DNA of 64,000 bases from Polyodon spathula (taxonomy: Eukaryota > Chordata > Actinopteri > Acipenseriformes > Polyodontidae): contig NC_054552.1 of the NCBI RefSeq assembly GCF_017654505.1, positions 32,538,097 through 32,602,096 of the forward strand, written 5' to 3'. Position numbers and translations under genes: made by a program. A model generated the notes under the pieces. That model searched no databases. It had not been told where the DNA came from and saw only the letters and a program-made list of their open reading frames with translations. Numbering within the stretch: the first letter of the stretch is position 1; the number at the start of each line of letters is the position of its first letter. Positions 26,001-47,920 of this stretch are shown here, piece by piece.

Positions 26001-26785
26001 ATAGATGCTGTTAAGTGATTGCATACTGTTTACTATACTGTTACAGTTACTGTCTGTGCTGACATAGTTCCAGTGGCCTCATTGTGTGTTCAGTGTACTA
26101 GGCAACTTTAATGCAGTTTTAATCATGTGGCTGCAGATGTACTCATGAGGAATAACTTGAAAAATTTTTACCAACCGCCTGCCACATAAAAATCACCTGC
26201 CTTTGCAAAGAAATACATGTATAAAGTGAATAGGACAGTGCCACTGACTTTTGGGAATCTTGTTAAAAAAAAAAAGCAATACTTTAATGTGCACAGCTAA
26301 TACAACACAATTATTTCATTAATGAACGTCTGCAGCAATCTCAAGCGCTATTGAAATTTTGTGCATCGTTCCACGTTATGAACACATTTGCTTTCCGCAA
26401 GCTGTCTGTAGGTTTAGGCAGCACTAAAGCACAATGCTAGAGCCTTGTGTCAGTGTTCTTTATGTTCTGGACAATGTGCAAGACTTTCCCTATAAGCTGC
26501 TATTCTCATTGAAATTGTAATTGTCGTCCAACATGTACATGTGGAGCTTCAGATCACATGTCATGTAATGCAATAAAATGTTTACTGGATTCCTCCCTAT
26601 AGAGGTGTCCTGTAAGGTTGTACAGACTTTGCAATTTAAGCACAATGTGCACACTTAACCTTTTTTTGTTTGTTTGTTTTATGCAGAAAGTGTTTATATA
26701 AAAAAAAGTTAAAGTAAATCTTTGTGGTTTTAAATTGCTTTCTAAAAGTTGTAAAATAAAATAAAAATTCTTTACGTTTTGTGCT
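23049..26785 (+). other. GLCE: Probable GLCE 3' untranslated region
   Basis: After the stop codon there is about 3.7 kb without coding potential, with AATAAA hexamers at 24030, 25566, 26572, 26755 and 26760. The last pair is followed by a GT/T-rich stretch (acgttttgtgc plus a T run at 26785-26801), the usual downstream element, so the distal end is probably near 26780. Shorter isoforms ending after 24030 or 26572 are possible. The extent is inferred from signals alone. Confidence 0.55.
26755..26765 (+). terminator. GLCE: Candidate distal GLCE polyadenylation signals
   Basis: Two overlapping AATAAA hexamers (26755-26760 and 26760-26765) are followed within 30 nt by a GT- and T-rich element. 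An alternative proximal signal, AATAAA at 26572-26577, has its own downstream tgtcctgtaaggttgt. Confidence 0.5.
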
Positions 26786-26864
26786 TTTTTTTTTTTTTTT
26801 TCCCCCCCAATTTAGGGGAGGGCAAATTGAAAATGACCTATATTCACACTGTGATAGGTATAAA

Positions 26865-26878
26865 GTGTGTGTGTATAT

Positions 26879-26920
<42 letters not shown>

Positions 26921-26940
26921 GTGTATATATATATATATAA
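26865..26940. repeat. (GT)n/(GTAT)n/(TA)n compound microsatellite
   Basis: Alternating GT, GTAT and TA tracts totalling about 75 bp, just after the probable GLCE transcript end. Confidence 0.95.
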
Positions 26941-29940
26941 TGTCTTAAGGCTTGACAGTTTTGCTTAAAGCCCTTCTATTGTTAAGAACTACTTAAGCTA
27001 TGATGAATCATCAAACAAAAAATAGCCTCTACAAAAGATGTAGACTTAATTTAAAGAGGAATATACACATACGGCTACATCTGTGTAGCCACGCGGGCAG
27101 TATTTCAAGTTTGGGGTAGTTGTAATGTTGTCCAGCAGGCACTGTTCCTGCAGGACCAGGTGCCTTTGCACTTCACTGACTCCCACGCTCACCCACTGGG
27201 AGGGTCGCTGATCCAGCTGAAGGTACATTGATATTTACGGGTGCTGTGAGGAAAATAAGAAATCCGTTCCGTTGCTGCCTGATCTGTGCAGTGCACTACA
27301 AACAGTGCATTGACCTTAAAATGCCTTGCTCAGTTTTCTGAAGACTTTGTTAGATTTAATTTAAAAGCTTTTTGCCAGGAGTTTTGTGCAATAGAAAGGT
27401 CAGGATCAATTGTGTGGTATAAACTTGACTCCCCAAAGTGGGAATAAGCAATAACCTAGCGGTGCCAAGAGATCTAATAAAGCATTCTTCTGACATGGTC
27501 AGGAGAAGCTGCACAGACCAATGTTCATAGCGTTTTGATGAAGTCTGTCTATAAGACTTCAGTTTATTCAACAATTCTGGATGATGTACAGTATGCTTGT
27601 TTTATTTTGTATTCTTTTTTCAGTGCAACTAAGGGGAATCCTCTATTCTTGCTTAATAGTGTTGGCTATTTGGCAAATCCCAGGCAACTCCATTAAACAT
27701 TGATGGCCATTTCTATGTTTACAGTAGGTGTGTGAGCAATGTAGCACAAATTATTGTGACACATGCAGGGGTGCCTCCGTGTTAAAACTGTCACTTGTCC
27801 CAAATGAGCAGATTTGCAATGCCTGACCTGGTTTCTGCCTAATCACAGAGCTGAGCTGCTTAATGTGCATTCATTACTGATCACCCAGCCAGTCTATTTA
27901 AACAGGCACAGAATAAGCTTGACAAATCGGACCGACCCTGGGAATCTGTGCTGCTCTCTACAGCATGGCGTGTCACTGTGTGCTAGCTTGTGATTACGTC
28001 TCTGCTCTACCTGTGCGTTGCCTGTGTTTATTTGTTTTTCTTCTCCCCTTGCTTTTATCTTTGGAAATACCTTTTTTTTCCCACTGCAGACATATTTAAT
28101 TAAAACATGGCCTATAAATGAGTACCTCAGAGTTAACAAGCATAAGCATCTTAATAATAATAAATATTATTAGTGTGTTTTTTTTTTTTTAAACACATAC
28201 TTCTATAGTTTGTGCTAGCAGGAGCGACCTCCAATTATAATTTAAAACATTAAAAAAAAAAAAACTGATTGGGTTGACACAGAGGGTGGTATCCAAATAG
28301 CAAATGTTTCTCAGTTCATTTTCAATTTGTTTGCAAGTCAACTTTGCATGAACACTTGAACGTGCCAGTTGATGGTATGTGATCCAGTCATGTGAATGAT
28401 ACGTCTAGACTAAACTCCCAAAGCGAGGCATCTCACCCATTAATGAAATCTTCAGTGAGCCTGGATTCTGCCAGCGAGCTCCCTTTTTATTGAGTCTGCC
28501 CTGCAGTATCGTGGATTAGGCACAGATCATTTAGACATTATCCTTTAAATATTATAGCAGTTACTAAATCTAAAAACTAAATGCATGGCAGGAATGTTGT
28601 CTCCCTGCTAATTATAGGAAAGGCCATTTGAATTACCCTAAGCAGCAGATCTGTAATGTAATGGCAATGCTGTGGTTCTGTATTAAGTGGCAGTAGTAGC
28701 TCAAGGACAGCTACAATGCTATGAAACAGTGGTAACAGCTACAGTTTTACATGCCAGTGGATTCACAGTGCACGATTGCTGTATGTGTTATATGTCCGTG
28801 CACACTGATAAACAATTGCAGCGCTGTGGGACGGCACCAGATCATCACTGTGCATTGTTAACTGAATGTATTGCCACTGCTGGCAATGATGTGCACCCCT
28901 AATGGTTACTTTGGGGGGGGGGGGGGGTGCTCTAATATTGTAATGGAATCTTTTAAACCAAGATCAGCAACCTCGAAAAAGCAAAAGGAAGGGGAGAGTT
29001 TCTTCCTCCAGAGCATAAAGCATTATGAACACGTTGCTGGTAAATTCTTTATACAGTAGGTCTGAAATGCCCTTTCTGACATGCCAGTGTTTCCTTTGTT
29101 GGGCCTGTATCAGCTGTTTCTCTTTTTGCCTGTTAAATGATAAAGGAATACCACGCTCAACTGCACTGTAAAGGTGATAGTAATTCAATAAAAACAAATT
29201 CTGTGTCATAGTGTACCTTTAAATTTGGCTATCGTGTTAATTCCACTGCGGCGGTCTAAACTGTCATGCGAGTCAAGGAAGCACAGCGCTAACAAGCCTA
29301 CAGATATTTGGGTCACAGTGTGTTGACAGCACCAGATTACATCCACCCTCCTGAAACCATCTCTGCAGCCAGAAATTTGTTTTTTGTAACACACTGCCAC
29401 CTTGTGGTACTTGCCTTTCACTGACAGGGAAGATGGCATACGTACATATAATGAACTTCTATGTTAAAAGGTCCAGCGCATTACAGCTTAAGATGATATA
29501 TCAAACCCACTCCCTCCTGTGAGCGTGTCTCCTCCTTCGTACTGCACGCAGAGAACAGAGGAGCAGTACAGAGTGAAACGCAGAGGTAGATGGAGTGAAG
29601 GTTAGGTGGAAGCAACTGTGTTCAGAAGCCAGTGAAGGGCAGGTGTGCCTGAAATTAACCTTCCTAGTTATACATTAGCAATACCAAAGGATCCTGGAGA
29701 TTTCACAAAAAACCGGAGGATTGCTGCAACTTCTGAGCTTCTGTCTGTGTTTTGGGACAGCGTGCTGTGCCTTCAGCACCTAACACCAACCCTTACTCAC
29801 ACACACAGTATTTAAACGGATACTTGATTAGTCTACCTTTTCACAAGAATTAATTTTTTGCTGACTCAATACCCTATTAAGTGTTCTTTTTATTTGCTGA
29901 TTCACCTTACATCATTATTTTCCATGCTTGCTAACTGTTC

Positions 29941-29944
<4 letters not shown>

Positions 29945-30006
<62 letters not shown>
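29945..30006. repeat. (TC)n(TA)n compound microsatellite
   Basis: About 44 bp of pure TC dinucleotide, then 18 bp of TA. Confidence 0.97.
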
Positions 30007-30412
30007 GAAACACCATTATTATTAATTATTTGCGATTAGTTTCTTCCTTCATATTGTGGTGCCTTGTTTGAAACTCAGACGTGAAAAGCACTTCTGTGCC
30101 TTTAATAGAGCTCTCAGAGTCTAACTTACCCCTGCAGCGACCTGCTCCCAGTGCATTATAAGAAATACCTGAGCTCGGAGATGGGCGTGTGCCTCTTTAT
30201 TTGTTAAAGGTGTATTGTTCTAATTCTTTGTGTAAAATTCTCTCTCACACACAGAAAGCAGCACATGGTTATCATGTGTCAGGGCAAGGCATTTGTTTTC
30301 ACAATTTATGAAATACTTTGAATTGCTTAGTAAATGACTAGGAATTATAAGTAACGTGATTTAACTTTGTGCTAAATGTATTTATCTATCTATCTAAAAA
30401 CACAGTAACGCA

Positions 30413-30518
30413 ATGGACGGTGTGTAATTGCACAAGACAGTCCTAACAAGGAACGGTGTGTAACGGCACAAGACAATCCTAACCATGAACAGTGTATAAC
30501 TGCACATGACAATCTGAA
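30413..30518. repeat. 36-bp unit in three tandem copies
   Basis: The motif CGGTGTGTAA with following GCACAAGACA and CCTAAC recurs at exact 36-bp spacing, from 30418, 30454 and 30490. The copies diverge by several substitutions, and the third is the most changed (CAGTGTATAA). Confidence 0.85.
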
Positions 30519-33500
30519 GTATGTATTTGAGATTCCTTGTCAAAGCCTCACACCTCTGTATATATTAAGTTATCTGTTAGGAAAAGCAAACAAACATTGG
30601 TACCATGTAAAACTCGATTGAAGCAACAGCGACAGCAAGCTGCAGTTAGATTCTTTTGTTCTTCTTTGTTCTTTTGTTATTTCTTGTGTTTGCTAGTTTG
30701 CGGTTTACTGTAGTTTGCAGCAAACCCAACTCGTCGGGATATATAATGTACCTGCTGCTTGTCGCTGTTTCACTCGAGTTTTACACGGGAACAATGTGCT
30801 CTCTGTAACTGCTCAGGAAGCTGCTTCAATGATTCATTAAATGGAGATGCCTTGCTTGACAGTATGATTGTACTCATTTTGTTCTGCCAGATTAATGTTG
30901 ATTATCATAATAGAAAATATGGTAATGGGTGAATATTTTGTTGTGTACTGTAGACATTTGCAACTTTTGTAACGTATAGTTTTTAAATGTGTTATATTTT
31001 TGTTATAACATGTTTTAACAACAATGTATGATCAATTAGGCAACTAGTTTTAGTGCGGTTGCAGTTTTCAGCTATGTACTAAGATCTGAGAGGGTGGTTC
31101 CATATCAGAAAAAGTTTAGAGCACATTCACGATTATTCATACCAGCTTTCATGCTTCTGACCCAAAGTGCAAGGTTTTGGTAATAAAACCAAATTATTGT
31201 TGTGCGTGTGTGTCTGTGTCTCAAATGGGAAGGCTTCTTAAAACAGTGAAGACATACAGTAAAGAAAGACTGCCCTGCTATAGACTGCTATATTCCCCTA
31301 TAGTTTTCATTTAGGGGAGTGCTTCCGGAGAATAAGGGCATGACCTGAGGTGAAACATACTCGTGCTATGTAGAGACATTAAAGTCACCAGAGGTCTCAG
31401 GAAGTTTTGCAGAAGTGTGTGTGTGTGTGTGTGTATATAATTTTCAGTTTGTTTTCTTGCCGGTGTGCATACCGACGTGTACCGCCTCACTTTAATCGTT
31501 GGTTGTGAAGCTGTCAAACTGGATAGTCATCCTGTCACATGTGTGGCTGGGCTATCTGTTTCACACAGCCCTATTTGTCCTCCTGTGTTATGTAAATAGT
31601 GGATAATGATAACTGTACTGTAGATAGTACTGTAACTGTCAGGAATCATACCACTGTTTGTGGAGAGCTTTTCACTGTCATGAAAATCTTTTTCATTTAT
31701 TTAACTTTAATTCAAGATCAGTATGATCTAAATGTATTGCATACTAGAACTAAAAGTGAGCACTGTGTAGTGTAGAAGGGCCTGTATTTAACACATGCAT
31801 TAATATCATTCAAGTCTAACTGTTTCCCATTACATGTTAAGGTATTGTGGAATCTTAATGGTAACGCATACATTTGCACTATGTACTGTGACTCATTATA
31901 TTACACAACCCTATATAAAGCAACATTTCTGATCAGTGTTATTCAAAGTGCTAAATGAATGTTGCACAGCAAGACGATGGAGAATGCAAACAAACTGGAA
32001 TAACAACCCAGCATGCACAGAAGGCTACTGAACACAGTGGTAAACATAGACCAATTGATTATACTGTAGTATTTAAAAAGGAGGATCTCTGTTGTACTGG
32101 ATCAAAATATATACACACATATACATACCACGGGTAAGAAAACTAAACAATGCTGGCTGCTCTGCAGTTACAGTGTTACACACTTTATCCACAGTGCTGT
32201 CGTTGTTCATTGTTGCAGGTGTCGCGTCATTCAGGTCAGTTGAATCAAACATTTCAGTTATTTACTCAAGATTTGGCTTCTCCAAATCATTGTGCTCCGA
32301 GAGATTTCTGCACGCTGCAGTTCTGGATGCGTGTAATTCAATGAGGCAGCAAGGTGGTTCTGAGTGACCGTATTGACTGTTTTGATATAGCTTTCGTGGG
32401 CTTCTGAGAGGCCAATGTGGTAATTCATTTTACTTATTGGTTTTCACTCCATAAGGCTTTTAACTGTGTCCGAAGAAGACTGATAAAAATACAAGACTTA
32501 ATGAAATATCTAACATTTACAGTAACTAACCATGTAACGCTGTGCTGACACGCATAGCACCTCGGCAGGTCTATATAGACTCTTGTGTTTAGGTAAGCGC
32601 ACCTTTGTATAGAGTACAATGATGCGCGTTTACACAGAATACAGTGTCTCACCTTACGCTACCTGGAGAAGTAGGGTTCTTAAGTTTAATACCGATTTTG
32701 TGATTTTTAGTTTTACAAGTAGTTTTAATATATTGTTTGTATAACTAAGGTCGCTTCCTTGTTGAAATCCCATGTTGGAGGTGTCAGCCGCCCCAACTCT
32801 GTTTACTGTAAACCAGCACTGGTGTAAATAGAAATAATAAAAGGACCCCAGCTGTTTACACCGTACCATTATTTCATACTGGCCTGAGTAATAACACAAG
32901 AACAATGCACAACGTTGTGTTATGCAAACTTCTAGCTCTGGGGCAAAAAAATAAATAAACCAAAAAAATACCTCTAATTTCATCAGTGTCTGCAAACTGA
33001 ACATGTTTGTTGCACGTGTGCAGGTGTAAAAAATATGATCCAGCTTTTACTTTTTTAGAACGCCTTTAACATGCTTAAAGGGAGTTGTTATACCCAGTGT
33101 TATACGATATGTTAGCGGTCATGGTGATGCCCCTGTAGTCATACACAAAGCATTTGGGAAGTTCTTTTATAGGACCAATCAATAGGGCAGACTTGTACTT
33201 TAGTATTGATTTGGAAAATACAGTTCACTTTGATACATAGGTGTGCAGAAGGAATCACTGAATCCTCCACCCTGCTTTGATGAACTTGTATGGTTAGAAT
33301 ATTGTGAAGTGCTGTTTCATCTGCAGGGGGTATCTGGACCTGCCTGTGTTTTACACTGTCACTGTGTTTCTGGTCAGGCTCGTTCTGAAGGAGTTACACC
33401 CCCACCCAGCTCACTATAGTTACTATCGCATGTGTAAACTGGATCTACAGGTTTTGCTGAGTCATATCGGAAACACACAGCAAAGTTCATTGCCGGTCTC

Positions 33501-34042
33501 TCTGCAGTCAGGGTCTGCTGCTGCAGAGACTGAAAGCGGCACTAATTCCAGTCCTGCAGTTAACTGTCGGAGGCTTGGAAAGGTGGGCAGGACTTTGCAC
33601 TGTATATCATTATGGTAATAGAATATATAATAGCCTGATGCTTTCACCTTCATGGTCAAGGAGCTGGTAGAAGAATTGTTATACACAGCCTGTGTTACAA
33701 CAACGCTTATCAGAAGACCCACACCAGAACGGGAAGCCGGTTCTGGTTCAGTTCTGCAATACAGGTTAGTGTGCTTGTAACCATGTGGACCATCTCCATC
33801 CGAGATGCACGCTCCATCCAATGGCAGTGCTTTGACAGAGATGCATTTGGTAGGGATTCCTGAATTACTGATTCAAGTAATGTTAATACAGGGTTAATAC
33901 ATTAATACATGTTACGATCAAGCAAGCAAAACAAACTGCCATTACTGTTCAATGCTAAAATAGACATCTTTACAGAGCTGTTCTATTGGAAACTGTTTGT
34001 GATATTTAGATTAATCCACTGTGGTCGTTTTTCTTTTTTTTC

Positions 34043-34219
34043 TTCTCAAACCTGGGGGGGGGGGGGCATAAGAGGTTGACAGCAAAACTTATTAACTGTA
34101 AGAAATTTTCTTTCACTCTTGTGGGGAGAGACAGTTCTTGTGATAGTGAAAGGCACTACACATGACATCTTCTGAAAAGGGGACCCCCCCCCCCCCCCCC
34201 CCCAGAAAAAGTTTGAGAA
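34043..34219. mobile_element. Non-autonomous hAT (Charlie-type)-like hairpin remnant
   Basis: The left end TTCTCAAAC is followed by a 13-G run (34054-34066). The right end has a 20-C run (34184-34203), then AGAAAAA and GTTTGAGAA (34211-34219), the reverse complement of the left end. TTCTCAAAC next to GGGG/CCCC is the hallmark of Charlie-type hAT termini. There is no transposase, and no clean 8-bp target duplication could be fixed. Confidence 0.55.
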
Positions 34220-34500
34220 CCTGCACATGATGGAATGAGCTAAACACACTGGATGATGTGATTTAGGTGGGTTTGTTCACTCCTTCAGAGTTTTTGTTTT
34301 CCATACATCATGTGAATCTTTTCCCCAGCCACACCCAATTAAAGTCTCTATTGAGTACTCAAACAGTACAAAAGGTAAAGAACAAGAAAAATTATCTAGA
34401 ATAAGGAAAACTTGTGTGAAAGGAGCTTGAACCTATTAATTATTTAAAGACTAGAGTAAATGTTTTTAAAACATCCTCCAAAATATCCAAAGCCCAGAGA

Positions 34501-34640
34501 GTGATGGTAAAGGTAAACATAGAAAAAAAAACATGGCAAACTCTGGTAAATGTATAGTATAACCACGGGAAAGGCATGGGAAAAGCATGGGAAATCTACA
34601 AAATTACTGTCCATTTACCATGGTAAACTTTCATAAGGGT
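34501..34640. repeat. Dispersed repeat family, copy A
   Basis: It shares 'aaccacgggaaaggcatggg', 'aagcatgggaaatct' and 'tttcataagg' in the same order with copy B at 38055-38212. It contains the perfect palindrome TTTACCATGGTAAA (34614-34627). It is probably a degenerate interspersed element; the class is unknown. Confidence 0.6.
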
Positions 34641-37600
34641 GAGTACCAGCAAGCCAATTTCTTTTTGATCTTTGATCCGTATCTCTTTATTGAAATCTTT
34701 TGAAAACAGCCAAAGGTTTTCAGCAATGCCTTAATCGCATAATCTAATATTAAGCATTAGGTGACAGCGCACAGTGTTGAACATTGTCTGGGGACAGTCG
34801 ATGTAAAGTAGTCACATTTGGTTATGCAAATACCGTTACTGATATGTCTAAGAAAGAATCCGCTTTTTCAGGAAACATTTAAAGAAATTGGTTCTAATAT
34901 TTTCTTGATGAGAATGACACTGAAAAATGTACTGATAAACTGTAGATGTTTAGGTACTATACACTACCTGGATCTTCCTTGTGTACAGTATTTGCATTGG
35001 GAGAAACCATGCCATTATGCAAGAATATGCTGCTGTATCACAGCATTTAAACCATAGAAACCAGTGATTAGGATGCAGAACGATTGTTTGGATACACTTC
35101 AAAATCCAGGTACATTAACAACATGGAGTTACACTGGATTTGCGGTTTGTTAGTATTTGCAGCATGCACTTTGCACACAAGTGTGTGACTGTAAGGATGG
35201 AACTCCGTACGTTAACAACATGCATTTAACAAAGTTATAGTCTCCATAATAACAATTTGTTGTAAGTTCTTGCATATGTAATAAATGTAAGGCGTACAGT
35301 ACAGTGTGCCAGAACCCTCAGTTTTATATCAGCTGATGCAAGTTTGCAGTTTGAAATTGAAGTGCTTCCTGCGCAAGCTCCTGTTCTTTAACTGAAAATG
35401 AGAAAAGTCGTTATTAAACGGTATTAAACTGTGGTGCAAATTAGAGCATTACAATTGAATTCCCTGGTAGCAATGTTTTGTTTTTGCAAAAACAAAAACA
35501 AGCTAAATGCAAAAGAGCTGGTTGCAGGTTTCTCAGTATGAGCAGATGCTTGGTGGAGAACCTGCCAGAATTCTAGCTTTTGTTTTGGCGAGTTTAACAT
35601 CCTCTAAATAGTAATTGGCTGATTGTTAAGACGTTGAAGAAATTGGATGAAAAAGCATGTTAGATTATTAACTTACCGCAATCAAATACAACCCATTAGC
35701 AACAGAGGTGACATTGGGGACACAAGAACGGGGAAAATAAGGTGTGGTAAAGCATAGCCGCTGCTGGTAAGGTACGGTCAACTATCTTAAAGCAATTTTG
35801 ATAAATACATGGTAAAAGTGCTCATTCACCTTGATGGGTAAAAAGCTAAACAGCCAAAGCATTTTTTGTTACTGTTATCATTACAATGTGTGGCTGATTA
35901 ACAAGTTTAACAGGCACGTTGCTGTCGAGATAAACAACGAACAAACAAAAAAAAGAAACAAAGGATTGTTTCTCGCCAGCATGGAAAGGACTCTGAACAC
36001 AGAGCTAAGACAAGACAGGCGCGTTGCATCATAGCTTTAGAGTGATTGCAGCTTGAAATGTCATTAACAGTAAGAAACGTGCTGCGACAGGTAGCAGATG
36101 GAGGGAGAGTGACTGTGTTGCACTTTAATATAAAGCTGTGCAAACTGATCAGTTTATTCTCTGTGGAACATTTCAGCAGCATGTGTTCCAGTGCAGCTCA
36201 TCAATTTGATTGCGTTCCTTGTTTTCAGATATTTTCATCACCAGTGAGGGAAGCCATTTAAACAGTATATGTGAAGACGTGGTACTTTATTTATGTTCAG
36301 ACAACCAGGTCTGAAACTACTGGGTTGAATCTGTTCACCCTCTCAGCAGGAAAACAGAGCAAGGAATGCATGTGTGTCAGATTCAAGCATTTATATAATT
36401 GATGTTGTCAAATAAGTATCTAGGAGTGGTCTCTACAGTCCTGGGAAGTACACAGGTTATTTGATTTATAATTAGACAGGTGATATTTAAAACCTGTTTG
36501 ACTCTCTTTAATGTCAACAACCAGAACATTCAGTCTCCACAATCACATGACCCTAAGCCAGTACCACCAGCATTAATTAAAAAAAAAACAATATGAGTTT
36601 GGAAGTTTGCTTTTCATTTAAGCTACAGCTTGTGCATAATCTGTTTAGAGACCGTGTAACAATAATTGTTTTCCAACCTTTTTTTTCTGCATTAAATTTA
36701 GTCATGATTTCTGGGATGCTGTCCTTTTGATTTCTTGAATTTTCCAATTCAGCAAAATAATCATTTGCTTTTATTCTTCTCCAAAATATCACACCTGAAA
36801 TAGATTTTACATTTTGCGGTCACTTAAACCGCGCACCCCAAATTCTCAGTATTTAAGTTTTCAGAAAGGAGAGGTCCACTTAGTAGTAGAAGATAACAAT
36901 TTCTTGATTGCGAAAGATATTTCTGATGGACACATGAACAATTGGCAAACAGTTATTCCCAACATAAAAATAATAGCCGACAGATACATAATACAGTCAC
37001 ATTATAATTTGACTCATGGCCTTATCCATTGGAGCTTGCTAGCCGTCCTTATGCTGGCCAAGCAAAGATGAATGCAATGCACCCATAAACAAGGCACGCT
37101 GCAGGGTGGAGGCAGGGAGGAGGAGGAGGAGGAGCAAACAAAGAAACGACAGGGGTTTGTGGGCAGAGAGACCTATTTGACTGGTTAAACTGGTAACGTA
37201 TGAGATTGATGGAGTCTCCTTTCGGAAAGACATTATGTTGCCAATTCTTTACGTTGTGTTTGAGAGTCAGTTATTTTGTATCTGCTTTGCATCATACAGT
37301 AACGCCTGTTTTTCTAGTTTTAGCCTCTGTAGGTAAATGACATTGGTTGTCAAGGAAGTATGCATCTTGAGTTAAAAATGCAGAGACTTCAGTTCACCAC
37401 AGGTGCCACTGAAAGGTGCTCCTCTTCATTCCAGCCTCCATCATACCGATTAACGTGCTTTTGGGACATTTCCTCTTCAGCCTGAGCACACAAAAAAATA
37501 ACCTAAAGCACAACGGAAACACGTAGTGGGTCCAGTCAACAACACTTTAAGGACAGTCTTAAGTAATGTTTTGTTAAGGGCGTGTTTTATTGTTGATGTA

Positions 37601-37752
37601 TTAAAATCAGGTAGGAAATCAATTCAGTAAAACTCTTTGCACTTTGCAGAAGTCAGGGTTATCTGCAGGGTTTGCTTCTCTCGATTGCCTGTGTTGCTAT
37701 AGCTACAGCACGCAGGAGATGTACAGTAATCCATGTTTCTTTCTTGGCACAG

Positions 37753-37930
37753 CTGCCCTGGAGAGGAGTCGCGGGTGACAGATCGCAGAGTGAGCAGAGG
37801 GAGGACTGGGAGTGGTAATGCTTGGATGAGGTCAGTGAGAGCAGCAGCAGCTTCCCACACAGCCTGTCTGCCTGCCTGAGGAGCAGAGCCACTCGCACTG
37901 TGAAACATAGAGGAACCGCACCTCTTAGCC
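37753..37930 (+). other. PAQR5: Probable PAQR5 5' untranslated exon segment
   Basis: The sequence before the ATG is GC-richer than its surroundings. A plausible acceptor (tttctttcttggcacag) ends at 37752, so the leader part of this exon could start at 37753. It may instead be a promoter-proximal first exon starting within this stretch; no TATA box is evident. No upstream leader exon was identified. Confidence 0.35.
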
Positions 37931-46644
<8,714 letters not shown>

Positions 46645-47265
46645 ATGTTTCTTCCAAGAAAGGGACACACAGCATTTGCATTGCAGGCTCAGGTGCGCAA
46701 AGGTGCACCGTTGTATTAAGCGCACCTTAGAGCAAGCACATGTTGGTATTTTTGGTACTGGACAGTATCTGCCCAAATGGCTTTGTGCCTTACTAATTCA
46801 TTTGTATTGAACTGTTGCTTTGTTAGGAAAGTGTTTTACATTGGAAAATCACAATCAAGGCATTTATTGAAGTTGTTCTGCTAACCCCCCTCCCCAACCC
46901 AACTAGATGCTTTTGCACTTGTTTTTATTCATTTTTTCCAACTATTTCTAAAGATCATTTTTCTATTACATAATCTTGTACAGTGTCAAGAAAAAGTAAA
47001 ACTGATTGATTGTTAGCTCAATCCTCTAATTAAACCTTCCTCAACTTTATCAATCACTTTTGATGTGGTTGAGAGATTTAAATAAAACAGTACCTTCTAT
47101 ACTGTATGATCTGGTAGAAAGTGAACATCGCACACCCAAGAGTTACAAGTGAGGATTCTACTAATGCCCTTGTGCTCCTGCCTCAGTTTTAATGCTATTT
47201 TGTTATAGAACGTATTTTTTTTAAATGTCTCTTGGATACAATAAATGACAAACCAAAATATTAAT
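46645..47265 (+). other. PAQR5: Probable PAQR5 3' untranslated region
   Basis: Non-coding DNA after the TGA. AATAAA hexamers lie at 47081-47086 and 47240-47245. The second is followed by a GT-rich element (gtgtttggttgttt), so the transcript probably ends near 47265. Later AATAAA-like sites (47703, 48606, 48779) leave a longer form possible. Confidence 0.5.
47240..47245 (+). terminator. PAQR5: Candidate PAQR5 polyadenylation signal
   Basis: AATAAA with a downstream GT-rich element about 25-35 nt later; an alternative hexamer lies at 47081. Confidence 0.5.
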
Positions 47266-47920
47266 ACTAGTGTTTGGTTGTTTATCGGCAGCTGCAAACG
47301 GAATATGTTACTATGCCTTCAATTTATAATTCTGTAATATTGAAAGACTGCGCTTTTGCAAATTGAGAAGGTACTGTGATATTAATTCTCTTATCTATGA
47401 ATATGATGTACAGACACATGCCAGGACTTCACTTTTGTAAACTCTAAATATGACAGGTTCAATTGTAAATTAGGTTTAAAATATTTTGAACTGTCTAAGA
47501 CTTGTACCTCTGAAGTTTTAAAAACAGCAAGCGGGACCACAAAATATCTACCCAGGCGATGCTTCAGCACTTGAAACACTTTCATTTTAAGAACATATGA
47601 AAAAAAAAAAAACAATAAAAATAACTGCATTGTGCAATCAAAAGAAAATTGAGATTCCATGCGAGTACATCAACTTTTTAAAACTATGTTCAGATTTTAA
47701 ATAATAAAGTAAGTTAAAGCACCTTGCTTTAGGTCCTGGGAATGCTCTTTGATCAAGGTGTTTCGCTGGTCATGGACATGCACCTTTTGTAACAGGTATA
47801 TAGGTGGGCTATTCTTCCATATTTTCACTGATGGTGCCATTACACATAGTGACACTTTGATTAAAGGCCACTTCGGTACAAAGTCCAGCCAGCCTGCTAT
47901 ATTTTTACTTCAATATTAAT

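Larger units (their letters stand above)
26786..37752. other. GLCE-PAQR5 intergenic region
   Basis: About 11 kb without a recognisable gene on either strand. It holds a GT/TA compound microsatellite (26865-26940), a 15-G run (28913-28927), a TC/TA compound microsatellite (29945-30006), a triplicated 36-bp unit (30413-30518), a GT run (31414-31434), a hAT-like hairpin (34043-34219) and a copy of a dispersed repeat (34501-34640). Unidentified PAQR5 leader exons or enhancers may lie here, but none can be called from the sequence alone. Confidence 0.7.

Noticed and set aside
28913..28927. 15-G run
   Set aside because: Homopolymer alone; no inverted partner or conserved context nearby.
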